Below, one piece after another: positions 20,745-29,358 of a stretch of 64,000 nucleotides of DNA (positions within the stretch are counted from its first letter, which is position 1; every line of letters starts with the position of its first letter). Source of the DNA: Myxococcus fulvus (lineage in GTDB: Bacteria > Myxococcota > Myxococcia > Myxococcales > Myxococcaceae). Below the pieces are notes generated by a model. It saw only the letters and a program-made list of their open reading frames with translations, searched no databases and was not told where the DNA came from. The stretch is taken from the NCBI RefSeq assembly GCF_900111765.1, contig NZ_FOIB01000011.1:248001-312000 (forward strand), given 5' to 3'. A program made the position numbers and the translations under genes.

Positions 20745-22112
20745 ATGGAAACGGAACAGGAGCGGTCGACGCTGCGCGCGAGCAGGGGCGCCGCGGGCAC
20801 GGACGCGGGGGCACGTGTCCCGGGCCTGATGCGACTCTTTGGTGGGGGAAGGGCCATGGCCGTGGCGCTGCGCCTGAAAGAGGGCGCGCTGGAACTGGGG
20901 CGAGGCGCCGCCGTACTGGGAGAGGTCCAGGACGCGAAGATGTCGCGGCGCCATGCCCAGGTCCGCTTCGATGGGCAGCGCTTCTGGGTGACGGACCTGG
21001 GGAGCCAGAACGGCACTTTCGTGGATGGCGCGGCCATTCCGAAGGGGACCGCCCATGAGGCACGGCGCGTGGTGCGCATGGGAGACTCGCTGTTCGTTCC
21101 TAGCGTGGACCTGCGGCCGCTCGAGGCGCACGGGGTCGAAGTCGTGGAGCAGTTCGTGCGAGGGCCCGCGATGCAAGGCCTGCTCCGGGAGGTCTCCCAG
21201 GCCAGCCTCGGCCATTCCCTGTACATCCATGGGGAGAGTGGCACCGGCAAGGAGGGCGTGGCGCGCGCCTTCCATTCCCTCTCCTCACGGAGGAGTGGTC
21301 CCTTCATCGCCGTCAACTGCGCGGCCATCCCCGAGAGTCTGGCGGAGCGATTGTTGTTCGGTGCTCGGAAGGGGGCGTACTCGGGGGCGGACGTGGATGC
21401 GCAGGGCTACCTCCAGTCCGCGGATGGCGGCACCCTGTTTCTCGACGAGGTCGTGGAGCTGGACCTGGCGGTGCAGGCCAAGCTGCTGCGCGTGCTCGAG
21501 AACCGGGAGGTGCTCGCGCTGGGGGCATCCAAGCCGCAGCGGATAGACCTGCACGTCTGCTGCGCCAGCAACAAGGACCTGCGTGCACAGGTGGCGAGCG
21601 GGCGGTTGCGCGAGGACCTGTATTTCCGCATCGGACGGCCGGATGTCACCTTGCCGCCGCTGCGTCAGCGGCCCGAGGAGATTCCCCTGTTGCTGGAGCG
21701 AGGGCTGTCGCCCGGCAGGCGCCTGCACGTCTCGCTGGTCGAGGAGTGTCTGCGCAGGCCGTGGCCCGGCAACGTGCGCGAGCTGATGGCCGAGCTGGGC
21801 GTGGCCGAACACGCGTCGCACCTGCAAGGCGCCTCACGGGTCGAGGGAGGTCATCTCAAGCCTGACGCCGGAGTGGCCTTCGGGCAGGCCTTGTCTCAGC
21901 CGGCTGACGCGCCGCGAGCGCCGCCCCGGCAGGTGCCCGCGAAGGCGAAGCCCCTGCCCGCCGACGAGCGCACCCGCATCGAACACGCCCTGCGTCAGCA
22001 CGGAGGCAACGTGACCGCCACGGCGGGGGCGCTCGGGATGCACCGCACCCAGCTTCGGCGGCTGCTCGCGCGCCACGACATCGCTGTTGCCGACGAGGAT
22101 GGGCAGGAGTGA
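20745..22112 (+). CDS. FHA-domain sigma-54-dependent activator
   Basis: 455 residues from ATG 20745 (AGGATGG site; ATG 20736 in frame is possible). Domain order: an FHA domain at about 40-105 (SRRHAQV, DLGSQNGTFVDG) that would bind phosphothreonine; an AAA+ sigma-54 activator core with Walker A GESGTGKE (from 163), a sigma-54 contact loop GAYSGA (210-215) in place of GAFTGA, and Walker B GGTLFLDEV; then a Fis-type helix-turn-helix (GGNVTATAGALGMHRTQLRRLL). Such proteins link Ser/Thr kinase signalling to sigma-54 promoters in myxobacteria. A kinase gene lies 1.5 kb upstream. The loop variant keeps the aromatic-hydroxyl pattern but should be tested for sigma-54 engagement. Confidence 0.88.
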   Translation: METEQERSTLRASRGAAGTDAGARVPGLMRLFGGGRAMAVALRLKEGALELGRGAAVLGEVQDAKMSRRHAQVRFDGQRFWVTDLGSQNGTFVDGAAIPKGTAHEARRVVRMGDSLFVPSVDLRPLEAHGVEVVEQFVRGPAMQGLLREVSQASLGHSLYIHGESGTGKEGVARAFHSLSSRRSGPFIAVNCAAIPESLAERLLFGARKGAYSGADVDAQGYLQSADGGTLFLDEVVELDLAVQAKLLRVLENREVLALGASKPQRIDLHVCCASNKDLRAQVASGRLREDLYFRIGRPDVTLPPLRQRPEEIPLLLERGLSPGRRLHVSLVEECLRRPWPGNVRELMAELGVAEHASHLQGASRVEGGHLKPDAGVAFGQALSQPADAPRAPPRQVPAKAKPLPADERTRIEHALRQHGGNVTATAGALGMHRTQLRRLLARHDIAVADEDGQE

Positions 22113-22283
22113 ATCGAAGACACCGTCGGCGGAGGGCCGCTGGGCCAGGGCGACCCTGCGCCGCGAGCATCGTCCTTCGCTCGAAGAGTTTTCCGTTGGA
22201 GGCGAAGCGGGAGGCGCGTCCGGTTGAGAATCGGCTCTTGCCCGAGGGCTCCTTCCTGCGACGCTGTCGTCAGGAGGAAGACC

Positions 22284-24047
22284 ATGAGCGCCGCCCGTGT
22301 CGTCATCCCGCTGTCCATGCTTGTTTCGTCCATCGTCGGATGTGGAAGTGAACCTCCACCGGAGCCGCGGCCCGGGCAAGAGGCGCCTCCGCGGGAGCAG
22401 GCGCTGGCCGGAGTCTGTGATGGCGTCACCTGCAGTGGTCATGGCGTCTGTCGTGACGAGGCGGGCACCGCGCGCTGCATCTGCGACGAGGGCTTCACCG
22501 GGGGCGCCTGCGCCACGCGCGGCGGGGACTACGGGCGGCGCACGCTGCTCGTTCCAGGGATGGCGGACCCCGACATCTACAAGGAACATGACGACCTGTT
22601 CTTCCTGTCCGGCACCGGCAACGGGTGGCAGCTCCCCATCTACGAGACGCGCGACCTGACGAGCTTCCAACTCAAGCGCGCCTATGACCCGTCAGCAGTC
22701 GACCCGGTGTATGACTACTGCTTCCTCTGGGCGCCGGACCTGGGCAAGCACGACGGAGTGTACCAGCTGTACTTCTCGGCGCACCGGGTCCCCAATGGCG
22801 CCGCGTGCCCACCGTCCGGCCAGGAGGTGACGACCTTCGTTGCCACCGCGCCCGACTTGAATCTCCAGTTCGGCGCGCCTCAGCCCATCCATGCCAACAC
22901 CACCTGGCCGCGCACCTCCACCGGCACCGCCTGCCTGCCCCAAGGCTGCAACCGGAACATCCGTATCGACGCGGCCACGTTCAATGACACGTCGGGCCGC
23001 TGGTTCTTCTATGTCTGGTTCGACCGGGGCAACAACATCTCCTCGTTCAACACCGCGGCCCCGGGCACCGTCTACAACCACGCGGGCCCGGCTGTCTTCT
23101 CGACGCCCGCCTACGAGGAAGGCATCAACGAGGCCCCCGAGGTCTTCAAGCGCAACGGGCTCTACTACCTGCTCCTCAGCGGCGGCTGGTACAACAGCCA
23201 GTACGCCATGTACTACGTGATGGGGGACTCCATCCCCCAGCTCACCCGGGCGCGGGCCGTGCGGCGACTCTCCCAGCCCTTGCGCAACACCGCGGGTCGG
23301 CTGACGCAGAGCCACGGCCACAACGTCATCGTCGAGCGCCGAGGCGAGTACTTCAACATCTTCCACGTCGGGGCCTTCGACGCCGCGGGCAACCTCACCT
23401 CGCGCAGCACATACAAGCAGCGCGTCGCCTTCAAGGCGGATGGCTCGATGCACTCGCTCAACCAGGTGAATGTCAGATGGAACAAGCTGACCGGGTACAG
23501 CTACTCGCTCGACGTCGTGCTGCGTGACGGCTCGGTGATTGGCCCGTGCCTCTCCGTGGCCACTTTGGGACAAACCAACAAGACCGTCTTCGATGGGGTG
23601 TGCCGCAACGCCGGAGACCGCGTGGTGACCAAGGGGGACATCGCCGCCTTCCGCCTCTTCTATTCGAACGACAACGTCTGGGGACGCTTCGTCGAGCAGG
23701 CCTATGACGGCATCTCCGACGACGTCGGCCTGGACCTGCCGGGCGCCTATACGCCCTTCGTGGACCTGAGCTGGAGCGAGGAGGAGACCCAGGCCCAGTA
23801 CTCCATCGACGTGCAGCGACGCGACACCGGCGCGTGGATTGGCCCGTGCATCGGCGTCGGCGCCGTCAACAAGAGCCTCTCCTGGACCTATCGGGGGCGC
23901 TGCGACACTCCGGGCCTCGACGTGCCGTACTCCAACATCCAGGCCTTCCGCATCTGCTCGGCGGTGAATGGCGACTGGGCTCGTGCCCGCTGCGGCGCCA
24001 CGCCCTATGACGGGCGCGGCCTGCACTCACACATCGTCATCCCTTGA
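22284..24047 (+). CDS. GH43-type glycoside hydrolase lipoprotein
   Basis: 587 residues from ATG 22284 (AGGAGG site). Lipobox SSIVGC, then an EGF-like module (CDGVTCSGHGVCRDEAG, CICDEGFTG), then a five-bladed-propeller glycosidase domain. The three acidic residues expected in clan GH-F are visible: Asp95 in MADPDIY (base), Asp152 in WAPDLGK (pKa modulator) and Glu283 in NEAPEVF (acid). The last 170 residues hold two related beta segments (SYSLDVVLRDGSVIGPCLSV, YSIDVQRRDTGAWIGPC) that may be a carbohydrate-binding pair. Likely degrades arabino- or xylo-type polysaccharide at the cell surface; the exact substrate cannot be read. Confidence 0.78.
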   Translation: MSAARVVIPLSMLVSSIVGCGSEPPPEPRPGQEAPPREQALAGVCDGVTCSGHGVCRDEAGTARCICDEGFTGGACATRGGDYGRRTLLVPGMADPDIYKEHDDLFFLSGTGNGWQLPIYETRDLTSFQLKRAYDPSAVDPVYDYCFLWAPDLGKHDGVYQLYFSAHRVPNGAACPPSGQEVTTFVATAPDLNLQFGAPQPIHANTTWPRTSTGTACLPQGCNRNIRIDAATFNDTSGRWFFYVWFDRGNNISSFNTAAPGTVYNHAGPAVFSTPAYEEGINEAPEVFKRNGLYYLLLSGGWYNSQYAMYYVMGDSIPQLTRARAVRRLSQPLRNTAGRLTQSHGHNVIVERRGEYFNIFHVGAFDAAGNLTSRSTYKQRVAFKADGSMHSLNQVNVRWNKLTGYSYSLDVVLRDGSVIGPCLSVATLGQTNKTVFDGVCRNAGDRVVTKGDIAAFRLFYSNDNVWGRFVEQAYDGISDDVGLDLPGAYTPFVDLSWSEEETQAQYSIDVQRRDTGAWIGPCIGVGAVNKSLSWTYRGRCDTPGLDVPYSNIQAFRICSAVNGDWARARCGATPYDGRGLHSHIVIP

Positions 24048-24063
24048 GCCTGTTGGGGCGGTT

Positions 24064-24096
24064 GGGGGCGAGATGCTGGACTCGCGCCTCGCTCCC
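24064..24096 (+). terminator. Imperfect hairpin after GH43 gene
   Basis: GGGGGCGAG (24064-24072) pairs with CTCGCTCCC (24088-24096) with one G-U pair, starting 17 bases after the stop at 24047. No T-run. Confidence 0.3.
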
Positions 24097-24168
24097 GCCG
24101 CCACCCCGCACCGGGCCGTGATTCGACATTGATGACGCGACGTGTCACTGTCCGCGCGGAGGTAATGC

Positions 24169-25122
24169 ATGGCAACTGTCGGCAAGGTCGACGTGGCGCT
24201 CGGTGTGCTCAACGGCGTGTTGGGTGACTATCTCCACCGTCAGAGCAACGCGCTCGCCACCCCCATGGGGCTCTATCACCGGGGCCTCCCGCTCCCCGTC
24301 GAGCGCGAGGCCCTGCGCGCCGCCCATCCGACCTCCACGGGACGCGTGGCCTTGTGGGTCCACGGGCTCGCCGTCACCGAGGCGGTCTGGGCCTTTCCCT
24401 CCGAGCCCACCACCGACTACGGCACCCTCCTGGAGCGCGACGCGGGCTTCACGCCGCTCTACCTCCGCTACAACACCGGCCTGCACATCTCCGACAATGG
24501 AGAGGCGCTCGCGCACCTGTTGCAACGGCTGGTCGCCGAGTTCCCCGTTCCCATCACCGAGCTCGTCCTGGTCGGCTACAGCATGGGCGGCCTCGTCCTG
24601 CGCAGCGCCTGCCACATCGCCTCCGAGGCGTGCCTGCCCTGGCTCTCCCTCGTGAAGCGCTCCTGCTCCATCGGCGTGCCCCACTTCGGCAGCCCGCTGG
24701 AGCGCATGGGCACCGTCGTCGCGCAGGTGCTGCGCGCCGTGCCCAATCCCTACACCCGCCTCGTCGCCGATGTCGTCGACCTGCGCAGCAGCGGCGTGAA
24801 GGACCTGGGCGTGGCTCGACTCCGCCGACAGGACTGGGAGGACACCTCGGTACCTTGCATGCCCCTGCTGCCTCCGCCGGGCATCGCCCATCACCTCATC
24901 GTCGGAGCGCTCGGGCAGGAGGGGCGGTGGGTCTCCGCTTTGTTCGGGGATGGTGTCGTCTCGCTGGCGAGCGCCTCCGGACGTACCGGGGCTCGTGATT
25001 CGAGCCCGCTGTTTCCTCCGGAGAACGTCCACGTCGTCTCGGGTATCGACCATGTCACGCTCGCTCACCACGCGTCAGTGTACGCGCGGCTGTGCGAGTC
25101 GCTCACGGTGGAGGCTTCATGA
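24169..25122 (+). CDS. Alpha/beta hydrolase (PGAP1/lipase-like)
   Basis: 317 residues from ATG 24169, with GCGGAGG a few bases upstream. It is a cytosolic-looking alpha/beta hydrolase with VALWVHGLAVTE (oxyanion region), nucleophile elbow LVGYSMGGLV (Ser138), and a C-terminal SGIDHVTLAHH segment supplying the likely catalytic His; Asp in FGDGVVS is a candidate acid. The region SIGVPHFGSPLERMG matches PGAP1-type and triacylglycerol-lipase-like esterases. It overlaps the next start by four bases (ATGA), so the two products are probably made in a fixed ratio. The lack of a signal peptide argues for an intracellular lipid or polyester substrate. Confidence 0.75.
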   Translation: MATVGKVDVALGVLNGVLGDYLHRQSNALATPMGLYHRGLPLPVEREALRAAHPTSTGRVALWVHGLAVTEAVWAFPSEPTTDYGTLLERDAGFTPLYLRYNTGLHISDNGEALAHLLQRLVAEFPVPITELVLVGYSMGGLVLRSACHIASEACLPWLSLVKRSCSIGVPHFGSPLERMGTVVAQVLRAVPNPYTRLVADVVDLRSSGVKDLGVARLRRQDWEDTSVPCMPLLPPPGIAHHLIVGALGQEGRWVSALFGDGVVSLASASGRTGARDSSPLFPPENVHVVSGIDHVTLAHHASVYARLCESLTVEAS

Positions 25123-25454
25123 ATCGCTTGCGTGGAGTGAAGGACCTGGTCCGGGACGCGGTGGAGCAGGGCGCCACGGCGGTGGAGCGCATCCACCGCT
25201 CCAGCGCCGCGAAGCCGTTCCAGGTGTTGCGGTTCATCCCCGCGCTCGACGCGCCCGTGGGCGTCCTGCAGTCCCTCCAGGACACGGCCCTCGCCGGGAC
25301 GTATGGAATGGTCCGCTGGGTCAACCGCGCCGTCGATGGGACGCTGGACGTCGCGCTGGACCTCGTCGAGCACCACCAGCGCTCCCGGACGAATGATGCT
25401 CAGGGACCGGCGAGCACGGACAACATCCTCGGCAGCACGTCAGAGAACGTGTAG
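25119..25454 (+). CDS. Small partner protein of the upstream hydrolase
   Basis: 111 residues from ATG 25119, overlapping the hydrolase stop (ATGA) and preceded by GGAGG. The sequence is helical (LVRDAVEQGATAVERIHRSS, ALDVALDLVEHHQRS) with a central amphipathic stretch and no signal peptide. This is reminiscent of phasin-like or membrane-associating helices, but I do not recognise a family. The tight coupling implies a joint role with the hydrolase. Its last 55 bases overlap the 3' end of the opposing gene. Confidence 0.55.
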   Translation: MNRLRGVKDLVRDAVEQGATAVERIHRSSAAKPFQVLRFIPALDAPVGVLQSLQDTALAGTYGMVRWVNRAVDGTLDVALDLVEHHQRSRTNDAQGPASTDNILGSTSENV

Positions 25455-25861
25455 CTCCAGCAGTGGATGTTGTGACCGCGTTCGCAGCCGAGGGGATTCT
25501 CGCCCGGCTGCGGGCGGCCATGCATCGCGTAGTGGTGCTCAAATCCCGCGTTGTCGAGCGCCTGGTGGAAGCGCGCCGTGGCCGCGGCGGGGACGCGCTC
25601 GAGCAGGTCTCCATCCCAGGTGCCCGCTATCGCCAGTTCGAGGAGCCGGTCATCGACGGCGCGCACCGCGTGCACGGTGACTCCATGGGCTGATTCGAAG
25701 ACAGGCGCCAGGCTCGCCTCCAGCGTGGAGTCCTCTTCCGCGTGGGCCGTCCGGGGGACACCGTTCAGCACGGCCGTGGCGAACACGAGCGCGCTCACGA
25801 TGATGGACAGCCAAGTCGCCACGCAGAGGCGGACCGCGGGGACTGCATTGTCTTTGGGCAT
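25400..25861 (-). CDS. Secreted or membrane-anchored hypothetical protein
   Basis: 153 residues from ATG 25861. The N-terminus is a signal or anchor segment (LCVATWLSIIVSALVFATAVLNG...AHA). The mature part has VTVHAVRAVDDRLLELAIAGTWDGDLL and NPLGCERGHNIHCWSY with two cysteines. The frame is open far upstream across the opposing gene, but that translation is low-quality and was discarded. The start is therefore judged mainly by the signal peptide. The 3' end overlaps the neighbouring gene on the other strand by 55 bases. Function unknown. Confidence 0.55.
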   Translation of the reverse strand: MPKDNAVPAVRLCVATWLSIIVSALVFATAVLNGVPRTAHAEEDSTLEASLAPVFESAHGVTVHAVRAVDDRLLELAIAGTWDGDLLERVPAAATARFHQALDNAGFEHHYAMHGRPQPGENPLGCERGHNIHCWSYTFSDVLPRMLSVLAGP

Positions 25862-26002
25862 CTGTCCATTTCGGGTGTCCACTGCGGGTGTGGCAAGTGT
25901 TTGTCCGTCATGGAGAGGTCCCTGGGACATGCTGGCATCGCCCATCACCAGGATGCCGTCTTGATGCAAGCGCTCAATCCAGGGCACGCATGGGAGGCCT
26001 GT

Positions 26003-27349
26003 ATGCACAAGAAGCGAAGTTGTATGGCCGTGCTGCTGTTGCTGCTGGCCACGTCGGGACGGGCGTCGGAGCCTCTTTCTCCGGAGGAAGGCGTATCCAC
26101 GGACCTGGCTGAGCCGCCCGCACGCAAGTGGAGCTACCTGATGCGCGTGGAAGCCACGTCGCTGGCGCTGATGCCTCGCGCTGGCGTGGGAGAAGACGAG
26201 GGTTTCGTGCAGGTGGTGCCCACGTTCATCCTCGACGGGGGACCCGAGTTTGGCGTCAACCTGGGGGCGCCCGTGCGCTTGCGCCTTTGGGGTGGGAAAG
26301 AGGGCGCGCCCCTCGTGCGTCGTGAGGACTGGGACACGCTCTCGGATTGGGGGCAACTCGTGCGAGGGCTCCTGTTGGGTTCGGACAACGCGCCCATGGG
26401 CATCTGGTTCGGCCCGCTGGAGGAACACCGGCTGCTCTCCGGGCATCTCGTCCGCCGCTACTCCAACCGCACGAATCCCGACTACCACCCGGCTGGGGGC
26501 ATCTTCACCGGCACGTTGGGCCCGCTCTACACGGAGGCGTTCGCGTCGGATGTGCTCGGCGCGCGGCTGTTGGGCGCGGAGCTCTCGCTGGACCTGGAAC
26601 ACCTCCTCGTCGGGCAACCCGAGCAGCGGGGCATGTTCACGCTGGCCGTGTCCGCGGTCCGTGACTGGGGACGAGCGGGAGGGGCTTCGCCGTCGATGAC
26701 GCTGGCCCACCTGGACGCCATGGCGGTGGTGTTGGCGCGGCCCGGCATGGAGGCTTATGTGAATGCCGGGTGGGGTGGCCGCCCGGGGGAGGGTGGCGCT
26801 TGGGGTGCAGTCGTGGGGGGCGGGGTGGACTCCGTCTCCGAGAGGTTCAACCTGCGCCTTCGGCTGGAGGCGAGACGCCAGCAGGGCGGCTTCCGGCAGG
26901 GCTTCTTCGGCGCGGACTACGAGCTGGCGCGCTTCCAGGCAGCAGGCCCTGACGGCGGGCCGCTCGCGGAGGCTCACTTCCCGAACGGCTACTCCGGATT
27001 CGCGGAGGCCCTCGTGGAGTGGGATGCGGTCAGCTACGGAGGGCCCTACAAGCACCTGAGCGTCTCGGTGGGCGCGGAAGCCTTCTCGTGGGGGCGCTTC
27101 GACGTGGACGGCCGCGTGGCGGTGCAGCTCTTCGAACGTGCGCTGGAAGTGGCGCTGAAGGGGCTCGCCGTTGGAACCGGGAAGCCCGGGGCTCGCTATC
27201 TGGGAGCGGCGGAGGTCCGCTGGAGATTCCTGGGCGGGCAGCTCTACGCGATGGGGACAGGCGGCACGCTGTTGTTCCCCACAACAGAGGGGACGTTGCG
27301 ACCGGGTGCCTTCGTCTCGGTGGGCCTGGGGGTGGACCATGCGCGCTGA
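26003..27349 (+). CDS. Secreted beta-rich protein, first gene of toxin-like cassette
   Basis: 448 residues from ATG 26003 (TGGGAGG site). A signal peptide (KKRSCMAVLLLLLATSGRAS) is followed by a long beta-rich domain with many Gly/aromatic strands (FGVNLGAPVRLRLWGG, YVNAGWGG, LSVSVGAEAFSWGRFDVDG, FVSVGLGVDHAR) consistent with an outer-membrane barrel or a periplasmic beta protein. Its stop lies 11 bases inside the next gene, so expression is coupled to the lipoprotein-nuclease. In myxobacterial SitBAI cassettes an accessory gene precedes the toxin. This position fits that role, but homology to SitB cannot be checked here. Confidence 0.6.
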   Translation: MHKKRSCMAVLLLLLATSGRASEPLSPEEGVSTDLAEPPARKWSYLMRVEATSLALMPRAGVGEDEGFVQVVPTFILDGGPEFGVNLGAPVRLRLWGGKEGAPLVRREDWDTLSDWGQLVRGLLLGSDNAPMGIWFGPLEEHRLLSGHLVRRYSNRTNPDYHPAGGIFTGTLGPLYTEAFASDVLGARLLGAELSLDLEHLLVGQPEQRGMFTLAVSAVRDWGRAGGASPSMTLAHLDAMAVVLARPGMEAYVNAGWGGRPGEGGAWGAVVGGGVDSVSERFNLRLRLEARRQQGGFRQGFFGADYELARFQAAGPDGGPLAEAHFPNGYSGFAEALVEWDAVSYGGPYKHLSVSVGAEAFSWGRFDVDGRVAVQLFERALEVALKGLAVGTGKPGARYLGAAEVRWRFLGGQLYAMGTGGTLLFPTTEGTLRPGAFVSVGLGVDHAR

Positions 27350-28805
27350 GGCCCTGTTCCTGGCCTTGGTGCTTGCCACGGGATGCTCATCGGGACGTGG
27401 CGGAAGGCTGAGCTACACGCCTCGCGGGGCGACATCGCAGTACTCCATCGCGGGCGAGGGAGCTCAACAGCGCCTCTTCCGTCATGTCAGGCCACGCGGC
27501 GACGCAACGAGGGCAGCACCTAGCACCACCTCAGGTGCCGTCGGCGGTGGGGGGCCGCAAGCGGCCCCGACGCGTCAAGCGGTCCTCGACGCCATCGACG
27601 AAGTGAAGCGCACCTTGGAGAGGAGCGAAGCGACACTTGCCCGGCTCTCATTGCAGTCGGCGACCCGTGGTGGCCGGAGCCTCGGCGGTGCCTTCACGCG
27701 CTATCTCGACCACGGCTCCAACCCACTGACGTGGCTGCGAGAAGCGCTGAGGAGTGCCAGCGCGCTGGCGGCAGTCGCGTCGGAGATGGAGGACTCGGAC
27801 ATGGAGCTGGGCCTTCTGCGCATGACGGGGCCGCGACTCCAAGGCGCGATGTTCGGAGCCCTGCTGCTGGCGACCTGGGTGGACTTCCTCCAGCTTGCTG
27901 ACGTCTTGCTGCGGGACTGCCCCATGTACGGCACGGAGAGGCTGTTCGTGGACCTGGGGCGCGTCCAGGGATTGATGGAGCCCGCGCTGAAGGAGCTGGT
28001 GTCCATGGACGCCGAGCGCATCGAAGTGGTGGCGACCACGATGCCGGAGTTGATGGGGAGACTGACGCGTGAGTTCGACGCGATTCAGCGTGATGCGCGC
28101 TCGGCCATGGAGCAGGGCGGCAAGGTCATGGTGGCGGTGCAGGTGCTGGAGATGCTGGCCCTGGTTTCCACGCTGAAGGTGTCACTGCCCCGGCTCCCAC
28201 CCTCCGCGCCCGCGACGCTCGGCGTGGGGCTCGTGATGAGTTCGGGGGGCGTCATGACGGGCTCGCGACTCGTGGTCTCCGCTGAGTGGGTGGAGATGAT
28301 GCGGAGGCTGGTGCGGGCGGGCGTCATCTCGCTTCCCGTCGCGAGCGCGGCCGTCCGCATCCACGGTGGGCAGGTGATGATGGCCCATGCGCACCAGGAC
28401 CTGCCCGAGGACGTACAAGAGGCGCTGGGGGACAGTCCCGAGGTGCGGGGCATGCACGTGACGGGCAGGGCAGGGGCGGGCATGTCCGAGGCTCCGAAGC
28501 ACCACGTCATGCCGAAGGAGCACCGCGAGTGGTTCGAGGCGCGTGGCTTCAAGGGTGACATGGACATCGACCAGTTCTGTGTCCGGCTGGAGCAGGCTCA
28601 CCACGAGGCGATTCACGGAGGCGGCAACTGGAAGCTGGGGCGCATGTGGCCCGGTGAGTGGAACCAGATGATCATGCGTACGTTGAGCGCGGCTGAGACG
28701 AAGACAGGTCGGATGTTGAATCGGAACGAGATCCTGACCATCGTTGGGGACAACATGAAGGAGTACAGAGTCCCGCTGAAGTTCGTCACCGGGAGAGGCC
28801 GATGA
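27339..28805 (+). CDS. DUF2380/TIGR02269-type lipoprotein toxin, SitA-like
   Basis: 488 residues from ATG 27339. The lipobox ATGCSS follows a short signal peptide. The long middle region is helical with hydrophobic stretches (MFGALLLATWVDFLQLADVLL, LPPSAPATLGVGLVMSSGGVM) that could aid transfer or translocation. The last 100 residues carry an HNH/EndoVII-like pattern: KHHVMPKEHREWF (His388-His389), LEQAHHEAIHGGG (His421, 422, 426) and WPGEWN, suggesting a metal-dependent nuclease. Paralogous lipoproteins of this type occur in Myxococcus xanthus. SitA toxins, moved between cells by TraAB-mediated outer-membrane exchange, are lipoproteins with variable C-terminal toxin domains. Overlaps on both sides mark a three-gene operon. 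Confidence 0.68.
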   Translation: MRAEALFLALVLATGCSSGRGGRLSYTPRGATSQYSIAGEGAQQRLFRHVRPRGDATRAAPSTTSGAVGGGGPQAAPTRQAVLDAIDEVKRTLERSEATLARLSLQSATRGGRSLGGAFTRYLDHGSNPLTWLREALRSASALAAVASEMEDSDMELGLLRMTGPRLQGAMFGALLLATWVDFLQLADVLLRDCPMYGTERLFVDLGRVQGLMEPALKELVSMDAERIEVVATTMPELMGRLTREFDAIQRDARSAMEQGGKVMVAVQVLEMLALVSTLKVSLPRLPPSAPATLGVGLVMSSGGVMTGSRLVVSAEWVEMMRRLVRAGVISLPVASAAVRIHGGQVMMAHAHQDLPEDVQEALGDSPEVRGMHVTGRAGAGMSEAPKHHVMPKEHREWFEARGFKGDMDIDQFCVRLEQAHHEAIHGGGNWKLGRMWPGEWNQMIMRTLSAAETKTGRMLNRNEILTIVGDNMKEYRVPLKFVTGRGR

Positions 28806-29272
28806 GCGACGGAGATGCTTGGCGGGGAAACATCAAGGCCCGCCTGTACGAACGGGTGCGCGAGCGTGGCTATGAGTCAATCACCTCTTTCGCAAACGAC
28901 CGTCCCACTGCCTCGTTGGTGGCGCTAGCCGAAGAGCTGGGTCGCGAGGACGTCGCGGGCGTGCAGGTTCTAAGTGCCATGCTCCATGAGGCGGAACAGA
29001 GCAGGCGGGTCACGCGCTTTGTTCGAGACGTTCTTGTGCGCATGTTGTCCCAGAGTCTTCCTGATGGGTGGCCGGCCGTATTGGACGATGCGAGCCGATT
29101 CCAGGTTGCCAGGGCTCTGGGCCGTTGGACGGGATACACCCCCGAGACCCACCAGAAACAAGTCGACCGGGCAGGGGATGCGCTCCTCGCCAATCCGCCG
29201 CCGGCCGGCTGGCGCCCGCTCGGACCCGACGATGAACTGCTCCGGGCGCTCCTGCCGGACGATGAAGCTTGA
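28802..29272 (+). CDS. Putative immunity protein (SitI-like)
   Basis: 156 residues from ATG 28802, overlapping the toxin stop (ATGA). No signal peptide: a soluble, acidic, helical protein (YERVRERGYESITSF, LVALAEELGREDVAG, FVRDVLVRMLSQSLPDGW, GPDDELLRALLPDDEA). Size, acidity and position immediately after the nuclease-like lipoprotein are those of a cytosolic immunity protein. No domain is recognised, which is usual since immunity proteins diverge with their toxins. It is followed by 86 bases without a gene and then the convergent phosphotransferase. Confidence 0.6.
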   Translation: MSDGDAWRGNIKARLYERVRERGYESITSFANDRPTASLVALAEELGREDVAGVQVLSAMLHEAEQSRRVTRFVRDVLVRMLSQSLPDGWPAVLDDASRFQVARALGRWTGYTPETHQKQVDRAGDALLANPPPAGWRPLGPDDELLRALLPDDEA

Positions 29273-29358
29273 GCCGAACGAGGCGTCCCGCGAGTCAGTG
29301 ACGGATTCGCCATGTGCCCCTCCGGCGTGGTTCGAGGTGGCACCGGGGCTGGCCCCAT

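Noticed and set aside
25862-27379. Upstream part of a long minus-strand frame over the beta-rich secreted gene
   Set aside because: Only the last 153 codons carry a signal peptide and sensible composition; the rest is antisense shadow.
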